A DNA stretch of 64,000 nucleotides from Streptomyces aurantiacus (GTDB lineage: Bacteria; Actinomycetota; Actinomycetes; Streptomycetales; Streptomycetaceae). Below, in pieces: positions 27,279 through 35,948 of the stretch (position 1 is its first letter; each line of letters begins with the position of its first letter). The translations under genes were made by a program, and so were the position numbers. The notes under the pieces are model-generated. The model was given only the letters and a program-made list of their open reading frames with translations, did not search any database and had not been told where the DNA came from. The stretch covers positions 7,750,001-7,814,000 of the forward strand of contig NZ_CP114283.1 of NCBI RefSeq assembly GCF_027107535.1, given 5' to 3'.

Positions 27279-27701
27279 GTGAGCCCGATGAGCCAGGCGG
27301 CACAGAACCTGAACTGGTTGATCACCAACTTCGTGGACAACACCCCCGGGGTGTCCCACACGGTGGTGGTCTCCGCCGACGGACTCCTTCTGGCGATGTC
27401 CGACGGGTTCCCGCGTGACCGTGCCGACCAGCTGGCGGCCGTCGCGTCGGGCCTTACCTCCCTGACCGCGGGCGCGTCCCGCATCTTCGAGGGCGGGAGC
27501 GTGAACCAGACGGTTGTGGAGATGGAGCGGGGATTCCTCTTCCTCATGTCCATTTCCGACGGTTCGTCGCTCGCCGTTCTCGCACATCCGGAAGCGGACA
27601 TCGGTCTCGTTGGGTACGAGATGGCCCTTCTGGTGGACCGAGCCGGTACGGTCCTCACGCCGGATCTGCGTGCGGAGCTCCAGGGGAGCCTTCTCAACTA
27701 G
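27279..27701 (+). CDS. cvnB: Roadblock/LC7-domain protein CvnB (second conservon)
   Basis: A 140-residue Roadblock/LC7 protein. GTG 27279 overlaps the spacer after the cvnA stop and has AGGAG (27267-27271) seven bases upstream; the next start is ATG 27288. The protein differs from the first CvnB at only a few residues, but the DNA differs at many third positions, which is the normal degree of divergence for these two operons. Confidence 0.93.
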   Translation: MSPMSQAAQNLNWLITNFVDNTPGVSHTVVVSADGLLLAMSDGFPRDRADQLAAVASGLTSLTAGASRIFEGGSVNQTVVEMERGFLFLMSISDGSSLAVLAHPEADIGLVGYEMALLVDRAGTVLTPDLRAELQGSLLN

Positions 27702-27791
27702 CAGACAAGCGATGCATTTTGGCGTCCCGTGGCCGTAAGGTTTCGGGACGGCTCCACAGTGATGGGCCCGGCACAGTCGGAGGAGGAGAAA

Positions 27792-28373
27792 GTGGCAACA
27801 CCCCCAGGCGGTTCGTCTTCGGGCAACTGGTCCTATGGCCCTGGCCAGGGCCAGGGCGGCAACGACTCGCCGAACCGGTACAACTTCCCCTCCGCACCGA
27901 CCCCGCGGCACCAGCAGCCCTACGCACCCCAGGGGCCCGGGCCCTCGCCGTACGACCAGCCGCAGGCGCCGCGCATCCAGCCCGTGCAGCCCCATCGGCG
28001 CTCCCCCGAACCTTCACCCGCGGGAGGCGCCAGCAATCCGCTGGTACGCCCCTACGCGATGACGGGCGGCCGCACCAGGCCGCGGTACCAGCTCGCCATC
28101 GAGGCACTGGTGCACACCACCGCGCAGCCGCACCAGATGCAGGGCCAGTTGCCCGAGCATCAGCGGATCTGCAACCTCTGCCGGGAGATCAAGTCGGTGG
28201 CCGAGATCTCGGCCCTGCTCACGATCCCTCTCGGTGTGGCCAGGATCCTCGTCGCCGACTTGGCGGAAGCGGGCCTGGTCGCCATTCATCAGCCCGGCGG
28301 CGACGAGAACGCCGGCGGTCAGCCAGACGTGACTTTGCTCGAAAGGGTGCTCAGTGGACTTCGCAAGCTCTAG
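27792..28373 (+). CDS. cvnC: DUF742 protein CvnC (second conservon)
   Basis: A 193-residue DUF742 protein. GTG 27792 follows a strong AGGAGGAG. Compared with the first CvnC it has an extra disordered N-terminus of about 70 residues rich in Pro, Gly and Gln, before the shared core VRPYAMTGGRTRPRYQLAIE. The cysteines of ICNLCRE are kept. The C-terminal codons overlap cvnD by 20 bases within a DNA stretch identical to the first copy. Confidence 0.92.
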   Translation: MATPPGGSSSGNWSYGPGQGQGGNDSPNRYNFPSAPTPRHQQPYAPQGPGPSPYDQPQAPRIQPVQPHRRSPEPSPAGGASNPLVRPYAMTGGRTRPRYQLAIEALVHTTAQPHQMQGQLPEHQRICNLCREIKSVAEISALLTIPLGVARILVADLAEAGLVAIHQPGGDENAGGQPDVTLLERVLSGLRKL

Positions 28374-28935
28374 CGGAGGGCCTTCCCGCTCCACCACGTC
28401 CGCGAAGATCGTGGTGGCGGGCGGCTTCGGCGTGGGCAAGACCACGTTCGTCGGGGCCGTCTCGGAGATCAACCCGCTGCGTACCGAGGCCGTGATGACG
28501 TCCGCTTCGGCGGGCATCGACGACCTCACCCACACCGGGGACAAGACCACCACGACGGTGGCCATGGACTTCGGCCGTATCACCCTGGACCAGGACCTGA
28601 TCCTGTACCTGTTCGGCACCCCCGGCCAGGACCGCTTCTGGTTCATGTGGGACGACCTGGTGCGCGGCGCGATCGGCGCGATCGTCCTGGTCGACACCCG
28701 GCGTCTCGCCGACTGCTTCCCCGCGGTCGACTACTTCGAGAACAGCGGCCTGCCGTTCGTCATCGCCCTCAACGGCTTCGACGGCAGCCAGCCGTACAAC
28801 CCGGACGAGGTCCGGGAGGCGCTCCAGATCGGCCCCGACACCCCGATCATCACGACGGACGCCCGGCACAGGGCCGACGCCAAGTCGGCGCTCATCACGC
28901 TCGTGGAGCACGCGCTGATGGCGCGCCTGCGCTAG
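28354..28935 (+). CDS. cvnD: Ras-like small GTPase CvnD (second conservon)
   Basis: A 193-residue small GTPase with the same P-loop (GGFGVGKTTF), GTPGQDRFWFMWDD and ALNGFDG motifs as the first copy. The N-terminus and the last 50 residues differ from the first CvnD at several positions, whereas the central 302 bases differ at only two adjacent bases. GTG 28354 lies inside cvnC. A strong terminator follows. Confidence 0.93.
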   Translation: MDFASSSGGPSRSTTSAKIVVAGGFGVGKTTFVGAVSEINPLRTEAVMTSASAGIDDLTHTGDKTTTTVAMDFGRITLDQDLILYLFGTPGQDRFWFMWDDLVRGAIGAIVLVDTRRLADCFPAVDYFENSGLPFVIALNGFDGSQPYNPDEVREALQIGPDTPIITTDARHRADAKSALITLVEHALMARLR

Positions 28936-28956
28936 CCCGCGGCGCTTCAACCGTAC

Positions 28957-28993
28957 GAAGGGGGCCCTCTGCCAAAGAGGGCCCCCTTCGTCG
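28957..28993 (+). terminator. Terminator after the second conservon
   Basis: A 14-base stem (GAAGGGGGCCCTCT and its complement) with a five-base loop, 22 bases after the cvnD stop. Confidence 0.85.
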
Positions 28994-29047
28994 TGTGTTC
29001 AGCACCGTCGTGCTTCGCGTCGTCGAGCACGGGTCCGTCGTGGTTGC

Positions 29048-29128
29048 TCGCGCCGTTCCCCGCGCCCCTCAAGGACAGCCCCGTGCACCCCGGCTTTCAG
29101 GCCTTCAGGGGCGCGGGGAACGGCGCGA
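29048..29128. repeat. Long intergenic inverted repeat
   Basis: Perfect 22-base arms at 29048-29069 and 29107-29128 with a 37-base loop, in the 303-base gene-free stretch 28936-29238. The GCGCGGGGAACGGCGCGACC motif resembles a sequence that recurs between genes in many Streptomyces genomes. No gene was seen in this gap; it also holds the two convergent terminators. Confidence 0.7.
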
Positions 29129-29191
29129 CCGGCCCCGACGACCCGCAGCCGATGAAGGCCCCCGCTCCCCACCGGCGCCCGCAGACATGCC

Positions 29192-29231
29192 AAAGGGCTC
29201 CCTCTTTCCAAAGAGAAAGAGGGAGCCCTTC
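29192..29231 (-). terminator. Terminator of the accB-accE unit
   Basis: A 16-base stem (AAAGGGCTCCCTCTTT with its complement) with a short purine-rich loop, ending eight bases after the accE stop on the minus strand, where the stem is followed by TTTGG. Confidence 0.8.
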
Positions 29232-29238
29232 GTGAGGC

Positions 29239-29430
29239 TCAGCGCCAGCTGTGCGGCGCCCGGAAGCCGGGCTCGCGCTCGAGGCGGCGCCAGCCGGCCT
29301 TCGCGCGGCCCCGGTGGGCGGGGGCGTCAGCCGGGGCGGAGGCGGCGCGAGCCAGCAGGATCGCCGTCACAGCGGCGACCTCCTCGGGCTCGGCGTGGCC
29401 CTTCTCGACGCGGATATCAGGAATGTCCAT
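29239..29430 (-). CDS. accE: Acyl-CoA carboxylase epsilon subunit
   Basis: A 63-residue AccE protein. Actinobacterial acyl-CoA carboxylases use this small subunit to strengthen the alpha-beta complex. Hallmarks are the N-terminal IRVEKGHAEPEEVAAVTA helix and the C-terminal GWRRLEREPGFRAPHSWR. It lies 60 bases downstream of accB on the same strand and is the last gene of that unit. Confidence 0.9.
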   Translation of the reverse strand: MDIPDIRVEKGHAEPEEVAAVTAILLARAASAPADAPAHRGRAKAGWRRLEREPGFRAPHSWR

Positions 29431-29490
29431 GGGTGTCAGTCTCCGTGAGAGAGAGGTCCGCGGGGTTGCCGCGACGGGTCCGGCGGGTTA

Positions 29491-31083
29491 CTACTGCGGC
29501 GGGTTGCCGTGCTTGCGGGAGGGCAGGTCCGCGTGCTTGGTGCGGAGCATGGCGAGCGAGCGGATGAGGATCTCGCGGGTCTCCGCGGGGTCGATGACGT
29601 CGTCGACCAGGCCGCGCTCGGCCGCGTAGTAGGGGTGCATCAGCTCGGCCTTGTACTCCTTGACCATGCGTACGCGCATGGCCTCGGGGTCCTCCGCGTC
29701 GGCGATCTGGCGGCGGAAGATGACGTTCGCCGCGCCTTCCGCGCCCATCACGGCGATCTCGTTCGTCGGCCATGCGTAGGTGAGGTCCGCGCCGATGGAC
29801 TGGCTGTCCATGACGATGTACGCGCCTCCGTAGGCCTTGCGGAGGATCAGCGAGATCCGCGGCACGGTCGCGTTGCAGTAGGCGTACAGCAGCTTCGCGC
29901 CGTGGCGGATGATCCCGCCGTGCTCCTGGTCGACACCGGGCAGGAAGCCCGGCACGTCCAGCAGCGTGATGATGGGGATGTTAAAAGCGTCGCACATCTG
30001 GACGAAACGCGCAGCTTTCTCCGACGCCTCGATGTCCAGGACGCCCGCGAGGGCCTGCGGCTGGTTGGCGACGATGCCCACCACCTGGCCGTCGAGCCGG
30101 GCCAGGGCGCAGATGATGTTGCGGGCCCAGCGCTCGTGGACCTCCAGGAAGTCGCCGTCGTCGACGAGTTCCTCGATGACCCTGGTCATGTCGTACGGCC
30201 GGCTGCCGTCCGCCGGCACCAGGTCCAGCAGCACGTCGGAGCGGCGGTCGGGCGCGTCCTCGGACTGGGCGGCCGGAGGGTTCTCGCGGTTGTTCTGCGG
30301 AAGCATCGTCAGGAGGTAGCGGACCTCCGCGATGCAGGTCTCCTCGTCGTCGTACGCGAAGTGCGCGACGCCGCTCGTCTCGGCGTGGACGTCCGCGCCG
30401 CCCAGCCCGTTCTGCGTGATCTCCTCGCCCGTGACCGCCTTCACGACGTCCGGACCGGTGATGAACATCTGCGAGGTCTCGCGGACCATGAACACGAAGT
30501 CCGTGAGGGCGGGGCTGTAGGCCGCGCCGCCCGCGCAGGGGCCGAGCATGACCGAGATCTGCGGGATGACGCCCGAGGCGCGGGTGTTGCGCTGGAAGAT
30601 GCCGCCGTAGCCGGCGAGCGCGCTCACGCCCTCCTGGATGCGGGCGCCCGCGCCGTCGTTCAGCGAGACCAGCGGCGCCCCGGCCGCGATGGCCATGTCC
30701 ATGATCTTGTGGATCTTCGTGGCGTGGGCCTCGCCCAGCGCGCCGCCGAAGATGCGGAAGTCGTGCGCGTACACGAAGACCGTGCGGCCCTCGACCGTGC
30801 CCCACCCGGTGATGACACCGTCGGTGTACGGCTTCTTGGTCTCCAGGCCGAACCCGGTGGCCCGGTGCCGCCGCAACTGCTCGACCTCGTTGAACGAGCC
30901 GTCGTCCAGCAGCAGCTCGATCCGCTCCCGGGCGGTCAGCTTGCCCTTGGCGTGCTGTGCCGCGGTCGCCTTGTCGCTGGGGCCGCGAAGAGCCTCCGTA
31001 CGGATCGCCTGCAGCTCGGCCACACGCCCACGGGCGTCCGCGGGTTCACCGGCCGAGGATTCGGTCTCGTCCAAAACGGTCAT
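29491..31083 (-). CDS. accB: Acetyl/propionyl-CoA carboxylase beta subunit (carboxyltransferase)
   Basis: The 530-residue carboxyltransferase moves CO2 from biotin carboxyl carrier to acetyl- or propionyl-CoA, giving malonyl- or methylmalonyl-CoA for fatty acids and polyketides. Crotonase-fold halves are evident: the N-terminal half has GTVEGRTVFVYAHDF and PCAGGAAYSPALTDF, and the C-terminal half has DVPGFLPGVDQEHGGIIRHG and KAYGGAYIVMDS, each holding an oxyanion-hole glycine pair. Pairing with accE is typical of the main Streptomyces enzyme. The biotinylated alpha subunit is not in this window. ATG 31083 follows AAGGTCG. Confidence 0.95.
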   Translation of the reverse strand: MTVLDETESSAGEPADARGRVAELQAIRTEALRGPSDKATAAQHAKGKLTARERIELLLDDGSFNEVEQLRRHRATGFGLETKKPYTDGVITGWGTVEGRTVFVYAHDFRIFGGALGEAHATKIHKIMDMAIAAGAPLVSLNDGAGARIQEGVSALAGYGGIFQRNTRASGVIPQISVMLGPCAGGAAYSPALTDFVFMVRETSQMFITGPDVVKAVTGEEITQNGLGGADVHAETSGVAHFAYDDEETCIAEVRYLLTMLPQNNRENPPAAQSEDAPDRRSDVLLDLVPADGSRPYDMTRVIEELVDDGDFLEVHERWARNIICALARLDGQVVGIVANQPQALAGVLDIEASEKAARFVQMCDAFNIPIITLLDVPGFLPGVDQEHGGIIRHGAKLLYAYCNATVPRISLILRKAYGGAYIVMDSQSIGADLTYAWPTNEIAVMGAEGAANVIFRRQIADAEDPEAMRVRMVKEYKAELMHPYYAAERGLVDDVIDPAETREILIRSLAMLRTKHADLPSRKHGNPPQ

Positions 31084-31237
31084 GTAGCGACCTTACGAAG
31101 TCCACCAAGCAAAGCGGGCCGTCGACTCCGTACAGTCTCCGGCCCGTTTTACTGGTACCCCTGAACAGAACCCCATCGGCGTGCAGGCGATCCGACTGCT
31201 CAGGGGGGCTGCGGCTTGTAGGAGTCACACAAAGCCG

Positions 31238-33574
31238 TCAGCTGAGAGTCACCTCACATTCATGGGTGGCGCATGCCGTCCCCGGGGTGACACGCAGCCT
31301 CAGCCGGCGGCCGGCGGCGAGCACCTCGACGCCCGGTCCGACGCGCACGACCCGGCGTACGGGATGGTCCCAGACGACTTCCAGGGCCTCTCCGGTACGC
31401 GGCGGCTCGCTCACGCAGAGGGTGGCGGTCCGGCCCCGACGGCGTACGAGCACACTCGCGGGGCCGGAGACGGCGAGCGGGCCCACCGCTCCCGGCCGCC
31501 AGAAGTTGGCCGCGAGCAGCCCCGGCGCCGGTACGGACACGGCCTGGCAGTCGGCGTCGTTGGAGAGGACCGACAGCCGGCGACGGTCCGCGGCGCGGAC
31601 CGCGACGGTGCGGCGCGAGGCCCCGGGGAACACGGCGTACGCGTACGTGGCGTCCACCGGGTCCGTGCCGTGGTCGAGCCAGAGCGTCTGCCAGCGGCGG
31701 GTCCGGCGTTCGGTGGTGCTGGTGGTGTTGATGTCGGACCAGGAGCCGGTGCGGTCCTCGCGGAGGGTCCGCAGGCGCTGTCCGTCCAGGACGACCCATC
31801 CGCCGTGGCCTTCGAGATGCGCCCAGCCGGGACCTCGTACGAGGGTCTGCGTGCCGCTCTCCCCGAGGTTCCTGTTGTCGACGACCGTCTCGACCGGGAC
31901 GCCGTCCGTGGCGGTGATCCCCGCGCCGAGGCAGACGATCGCGTCGGAGAGGCAGAACCACGACGTGCGGGCCTCCAGGGTCGACCCGAGGCCCTTCAGG
32001 TGCTGTCCGACCGCCGCGAACTCCCCGTCCGTCGTGCCGCCGACCCAGCGCGTGGCGGGCTTGGGCTCGCCCCACTCGCCGCCCGCCCGGTCGGCGAGCC
32101 GCCTGGTGGACACGGTCGTCCCGGGGAGCCGGTACCAGTCGACGGTCGGCCAGAACCAGTCGGTGTACTGGTCGGCCCGGCCGGCGGCCCACCAGTAGAG
32201 CATTCCGGCGCCCGTGTGCCAGCCGCGCGGGTTCTCGCCGTTGCCGCACTCGTAGTGGGCGATGCGCTCGCTCGCCATGGCGATGTTCGCGGTGAAGCCG
32301 GGGCCGCGGTGCACGGCCCGGTCCATGGCGGCGAACAGGTGGTGACCGGCCGGTTCGGGGGCGGGCGGGACCGCCGAGCCGGCGACGGCGTGCAGCCGGG
32401 CCAGATCGGCCACCCCGAACTGACGCCCCGTCAAGATGGGTGTGACGGTGTCCCGTTCGATCCACCCCTTGATCCGCCCGTGCCAGCGGTCTCGCTCCGT
32501 GGCGCTCGCACCCTGGGCGAGAAGCGCGATGGCCGCGATCAGCGCCTGGCCGTGGAAGTGGTCGCTGCGCATGATCCGCCGGTCGTCGCTCTTGAGGTAA
32601 CCACGGCTGATGGCACGTCCGTTGACGCTGTCCATCATCAACCCGTCATGGATCAGCGGCGCGTAGGCCTTCTCCACGCTGTCGAGGACGATCTGCCTGG
32701 CGGGGTCGGTCACCTCCCAGGGCGAACCGGCGAGCAGCGCGAAGAGACGGCCAAGGCCGTCGAGCAGGACCTGTCCGTACGTCCCCGAGTACGCGACCCA
32801 GGTGTGCTGGACGAACGACCCGTCGGCGTAGAGCCCGTCGCCCTCGGTGACGTACGGGAAGACGGGTGAGAGTGCGTCCCGGGCGAGTGCGATCTTCTCC
32901 GGGGCGCGGCCGACGATGCCGCGCAGGGCGACGGATCGGCACAGGTCGACGCGGTTGGCTCCGGTCGAGATGCCCGTGTAGTCGCGGAGCACCGCGTCGG
33001 GGACGAAGTGGTCGACGGCGGCGCAGGCGGCGGCGACCTGCGTGCCGGTGAGCTCGCCGTGCAGGGCGGCCACGATGTCCGTGAGGAGGCGGGGGCTGCC
33101 GATCTGCCACTCCCACCAGTTGCCGTACCGGGTGGTGGACGGGTTGTAGACCGTGGCGGAGAGGTGGTCGAGGCCGCGCAGGAGGTCGGCGCGCAGGCCC
33201 GGGTCGCCGGTGGAGCCGGTGCCCTCCTGGACGTACGCCTGCGTCATCGTCCACAGCCTGCTGTAGCTCTGGGTGATGCCTGTCGGCGGGTCGTAGGGGT
33301 GGCCGGGCCAGAGCGAACCGGCCGTCGGGGCCATGGACTCCCGGAAGCCGCGGGCCAGTTCACCGGTCTCGGCGAGCCGGGAGGCGTACGGTTCGGCGGC
33401 CGGATCGTAACCGGCGCCGAGCGCGATCTCCAGCCAGCGGCGCCGGAGCGTGTCGTACGCGTCGTCGTTCGCCGCGTACGCGGGGATGGCGGGCGTCAGG
33501 AGCGGAGCGCTCGACGTGAGCGCCGCCGCCAGCAGGAACGTACGGCGGGTGGGAGTCCCGGAGCTGAGCTTCAT
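31238..33574 (-). CDS. Secreted polysaccharide lyase family 8 (hyaluronate/chondroitin/xanthan lyase type)
   Basis: A 778-residue exported lyase. The Tat-type signal TRRTFLLAAALTSSAPLL is followed by AYA. An (alpha/alpha) toroid occupies residues about 35-370 with catalytic-type residues in NWWEWQIG (Asn), SFVQHTWVAYSGTYG (His and Tyr) and RGYLKSDDRR (Arg), followed by the central and C-terminal beta sandwiches. The family cleaves uronic-acid polysaccharides by beta-elimination; the substrate (hyaluronan, chondroitin, xanthan) cannot be fixed here. ATG 33574 has AGGAAGG upstream. The frame is open further upstream but lacks coding features. It is divergent from yceI. Confidence 0.9.
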   Translation of the reverse strand: MKLSSGTPTRRTFLLAAALTSSAPLLTPAIPAYAANDDAYDTLRRRWLEIALGAGYDPAAEPYASRLAETGELARGFRESMAPTAGSLWPGHPYDPPTGITQSYSRLWTMTQAYVQEGTGSTGDPGLRADLLRGLDHLSATVYNPSTTRYGNWWEWQIGSPRLLTDIVAALHGELTGTQVAAACAAVDHFVPDAVLRDYTGISTGANRVDLCRSVALRGIVGRAPEKIALARDALSPVFPYVTEGDGLYADGSFVQHTWVAYSGTYGQVLLDGLGRLFALLAGSPWEVTDPARQIVLDSVEKAYAPLIHDGLMMDSVNGRAISRGYLKSDDRRIMRSDHFHGQALIAAIALLAQGASATERDRWHGRIKGWIERDTVTPILTGRQFGVADLARLHAVAGSAVPPAPEPAGHHLFAAMDRAVHRGPGFTANIAMASERIAHYECGNGENPRGWHTGAGMLYWWAAGRADQYTDWFWPTVDWYRLPGTTVSTRRLADRAGGEWGEPKPATRWVGGTTDGEFAAVGQHLKGLGSTLEARTSWFCLSDAIVCLGAGITATDGVPVETVVDNRNLGESGTQTLVRGPGWAHLEGHGGWVVLDGQRLRTLREDRTGSWSDINTTSTTERRTRRWQTLWLDHGTDPVDATYAYAVFPGASRRTVAVRAADRRRLSVLSNDADCQAVSVPAPGLLAANFWRPGAVGPLAVSGPASVLVRRRGRTATLCVSEPPRTGEALEVVWDHPVRRVVRVGPGVEVLAAGRRLRLRVTPGTACATHECEVTLS

Positions 33575-33740
33575 GCGGGTCCTTCCTGCGGTTGACCGTG
33601 CTGCCTGTCGGACGGCGGTGCAGGTGGGGCAAGGCGATGGTGCACGAGCGCTGCACGGGTCCACCAGGGGGCCGACGGACGACCTTAGGTATAGACCAAT
33701 AACGACCAGGAGTAACCGGACCGGCACGTCGCGCTTAAGG

Positions 33741-33769
33741 TTGAAACTTGTACGGAATAGGTCTATGGT
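33741..33769 (+). promoter_or_regulatory. Promoter of the yceI-like gene
   Basis: TTGAAA (33741-33746), 17-base spacer and TATGGT (33764-33769), a good sigma-70-type arrangement in an AT-rich island. The transcription start would fall about 60 bases before the ATG. Confidence 0.6.
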
Positions 33770-33833
33770 CGTCGTAGTTGAACGTTAAACAGCTTCGGCG
33801 CAGAGCCGGGGCACGTCCCCAAAGGAGCTAGTC

Positions 33834-34445
33834 ATGGGCATCTTCGGCCGCAAGGACACGAACGACACCGCTGCCGCGGCGACCACCGCCGTGAGCCCCG
33901 ACCTGGCCGCCCTGACCGGCGACTACACGATCGACCCGGCCCACTCGACGATCGGCTTCGTCGCGCGCCACGCCATGGTGACGAACGTCAAGGGCGGCTT
34001 CGAGGACTTCGTCGGAAGCCTGCACCTGGACGGTGGCGACCCGTCGCTGTCGACGGCGAGCATCGACGTCAAGATGGACAGCATCAGCACCGGTTCCGCC
34101 GACCGTGACGGTCACCTGAAGAGCGCGGACTTCTTCAAGACGGAGGAGTTCCCCACGATGACGTTCCGCTCCACCCAGGCGGAGGCGCTCGGCGGCGACG
34201 ACTACCGCATCACCGGTGACCTGACGATTCTGGGCACCACCAAGCCGCTCTCCATCGACCTGGAGTTCAACGGCGCCGCGAAGGACCCGTTCGGCAACGA
34301 GCGGATCGGCTTCGAGGGCAAGGCGGAGCTCCTGCGCTCCGAGTGGGGCCTGACCTGGAACGCGGCGCTGGAGACCGGTGGCGTGCTCGTCTCCGACAAG
34401 ATCAAGCTGAGCTTCGACATCTCGGCGATCCGGAACGCCGACTGA
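33834..34445 (+). CDS. YceI family protein
   Basis: A 203-residue lipocalin-like beta barrel of the YceI family, which binds isoprenoid or other long-chain lipids. It starts at ATG 33834 after GGAG. GDYTIDPAHSTIGFVARHAMV begins the domain near residue 25 and FDISAIRNAD ends it. Unlike E. coli YceI there is no signal peptide, so it is cytoplasmic; the first 20 residues are short and Ala/Thr-rich. The ligand is unknown. Confidence 0.92.
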   Translation: MGIFGRKDTNDTAAAATTAVSPDLAALTGDYTIDPAHSTIGFVARHAMVTNVKGGFEDFVGSLHLDGGDPSLSTASIDVKMDSISTGSADRDGHLKSADFFKTEEFPTMTFRSTQAEALGGDDYRITGDLTILGTTKPLSIDLEFNGAAKDPFGNERIGFEGKAELLRSEWGLTWNAALETGGVLVSDKIKLSFDISAIRNAD

Positions 34446-34693
34446 TCAGGACACCCGACCGGTCCGAGTACGGGCCGGCCTGAGTACCTGACGGATCCGG
34501 GTACCTGACGGATCCGGATACCGGGCCCATCCGAGTGCCGGATCTCGTCCCGTCCGTCGAGCGCGCCCGCCCTCCTGCTCCCTGTGAGCGGAAGGCGGGC
34601 GCTCGGCCGTGAGGGGCCCGGGCCGGAGACCGTCGAGGCAGGTCCGAGGCGGGCGGGACGAGCCCGGGCCGGAGACGGGTGCCGCGGGTCCGG

Positions 34694-35293
34694 TCACCTC
34701 ACCGGCCGCCCCGCTTCCAGCCCGGCGACCGCCTTCCCCAGCCGGGCGGCCCGCCCCTCGGGGGTCCTCGCCTTCAGCAGGCCCAGGATGACCAGGTACC
34801 GGTCCGTCCTGCCGAGGCCGTCGAAGAAGGCCTTCGCACGGGGGCTGCGGTCCAGCGCGGCGGCGAGGTCGTCCGGGACCGTCGCGGTCCGCTGCGACTC
34901 GTACGCCGCGTCCCACCGGCCGTCCGCCTGGGCGGCGGCGACCTCCGCGAGACCCGAGGGGCGCATCCGCCCGGCCGCGGTGAGAGCCTCCACCTTGCGC
35001 ACGTTGACCATCGACCACAGGCTGCCCGGCCTGCGCGGGGTGTACTTCTGGAGGTAGTACGACGCGTCGAGCCCTCGCCGCTGGCCGTCGATCCAGCCGT
35101 GGCAGAGGGCCACGTCGAGGGCCTCCGTCACCGTGATCGACGGCAGGCCGGAGCCCTTCTTGGCGATCTTCAGCCAGACCCCTCCCTTGAGGCCCGGATG
35201 AGCGGACACCCACGCGTCCAGCTGCGCGGTGTCCGCGAAGGCCCTGATCTCCACGCCGTCGATCGTGCCGGCACTGCCGAGGGTGTCATCCAT
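34694..35293 (-). CDS. YdeI/OmpD-associated family protein
   Basis: A 199-residue cytoplasmic protein. The family pattern is plain: WVSAHPGLKGGVWLKIAKKG near residue 28, ALCHGWIDGQRRGLDASYYLQ near residue 62, KYTPRRPGSLWSMVNVRKVE, and a C-terminal helical segment DRYLVILGLLKARTPEGRAAR. Family members are linked to resistance to stress and antimicrobial peptides in enterobacteria; no mechanism is established. The start is ATG 35293. The 248-base gap after it towards yceI holds two copies of a 17-base direct repeat (34484-34500, 34501-34517) and otherwise nothing recognisable. Confidence 0.88.
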   Translation of the reverse strand: MDDTLGSAGTIDGVEIRAFADTAQLDAWVSAHPGLKGGVWLKIAKKGSGLPSITVTEALDVALCHGWIDGQRRGLDASYYLQKYTPRRPGSLWSMVNVRKVEALTAAGRMRPSGLAEVAAAQADGRWDAAYESQRTATVPDDLAAALDRSPRAKAFFDGLGRTDRYLVILGLLKARTPEGRAARLGKAVAGLEAGRPVR

Positions 35294-35373
35294 GAGGACA
35301 CAGTAGGACGGCAGTAGGACAGATACTGTCCTAGATGGTCCGGACGGCCGGATGGTCTGCCGAACGGGCCGGG

Positions 35374-35402
35374 TTGGCCGTGCGGGAGGTCGGCGCTACC
35401 GT
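35374..35402 (+). promoter_or_regulatory. Promoter for a leaderless gene
   Basis: TTGGCC (35374-35379), 17-base spacer and TACCGT (35397-35402). The first base of the GTG start codon lies seven bases after the -10 box, the spacing expected for a transcript that starts at the start codon. Confidence 0.6.
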
Positions 35403-35408
35403 GCGCCG

Positions 35409-35948
35409 GTGTCCTCGTTCATACAGCAACTCCCGGCCCTGATAGGCGTGGTCATCGGTGCTCTGGGCTCGTATCTCGCGATCGTGCGCGGGGACCGGGT
35501 CCGGTTCCGGCGCGAACAGACGGCACGGTGGGACGAGCGGCGCCTCGCCGTGTACTCCGACTACGCCCGGACGCTGAAGAAGACCATCACCCTGAACTAC
35601 CGGGTCGCGGCCCACCTCGGCAACGACCCGAACCGGCATCCCCTGACCCCCGAGGACGCGGCGCCGCAGCTGGCGGCCGCCCTGGACGCCCGCGATCCGG
35701 CCTGGGAGGCCCTGCTGATGCTCGGTGCGCCCGACGTGGTCGACCGGGCGCGCGAGTGGGTTCTCGCGGCCATCGAGATGGAACGCTTCCTGGAGGCCGG
35801 CGTCCACGACCCGGACGGCTGGTCGGCCCTGCTGGCGCGCCAGCGCGTGGCCCGGGACCGGTACTACGTGGCGGTCCGAAGCGACCTGGCCCTTCCGCCG
35901 GGGCACTCGGGCCGGTGGACCCTCGACCGGTCGGACCCGGGAGCGTGA
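35409..35948 (+). CDS. Membrane-anchored protein of unknown function
   Basis: A 179-residue protein with one N-terminal membrane segment (about residues 8-24, LPALIGVVIGALGSYLAIV) and a cytoplasmic helical domain starting RGDRVRFRREQTARWDERR. The family is common in Streptomyces and has no assigned function. There is no Shine-Dalgarno site; the promoter layout indicates a leaderless message starting at the GTG. The gene stands alone between the YdeI gene and a repeat-rich spacer. Confidence 0.65.
   Translation: MSSFIQQLPALIGVVIGALGSYLAIVRGDRVRFRREQTARWDERRLAVYSDYARTLKKTITLNYRVAAHLGNDPNRHPLTPEDAAPQLAAALDARDPAWEALLMLGAPDVVDRAREWVLAAIEMERFLEAGVHDPDGWSALLARQRVARDRYYVAVRSDLALPPGHSGRWTLDRSDPGA

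Noticed and set aside
31238-33727. An 829-residue version of the polysaccharide lyase
   Set aside because: The added N-terminus lacks a signal peptide; ATG 33574 has a good ribosome site and gives a Tat-type signal.
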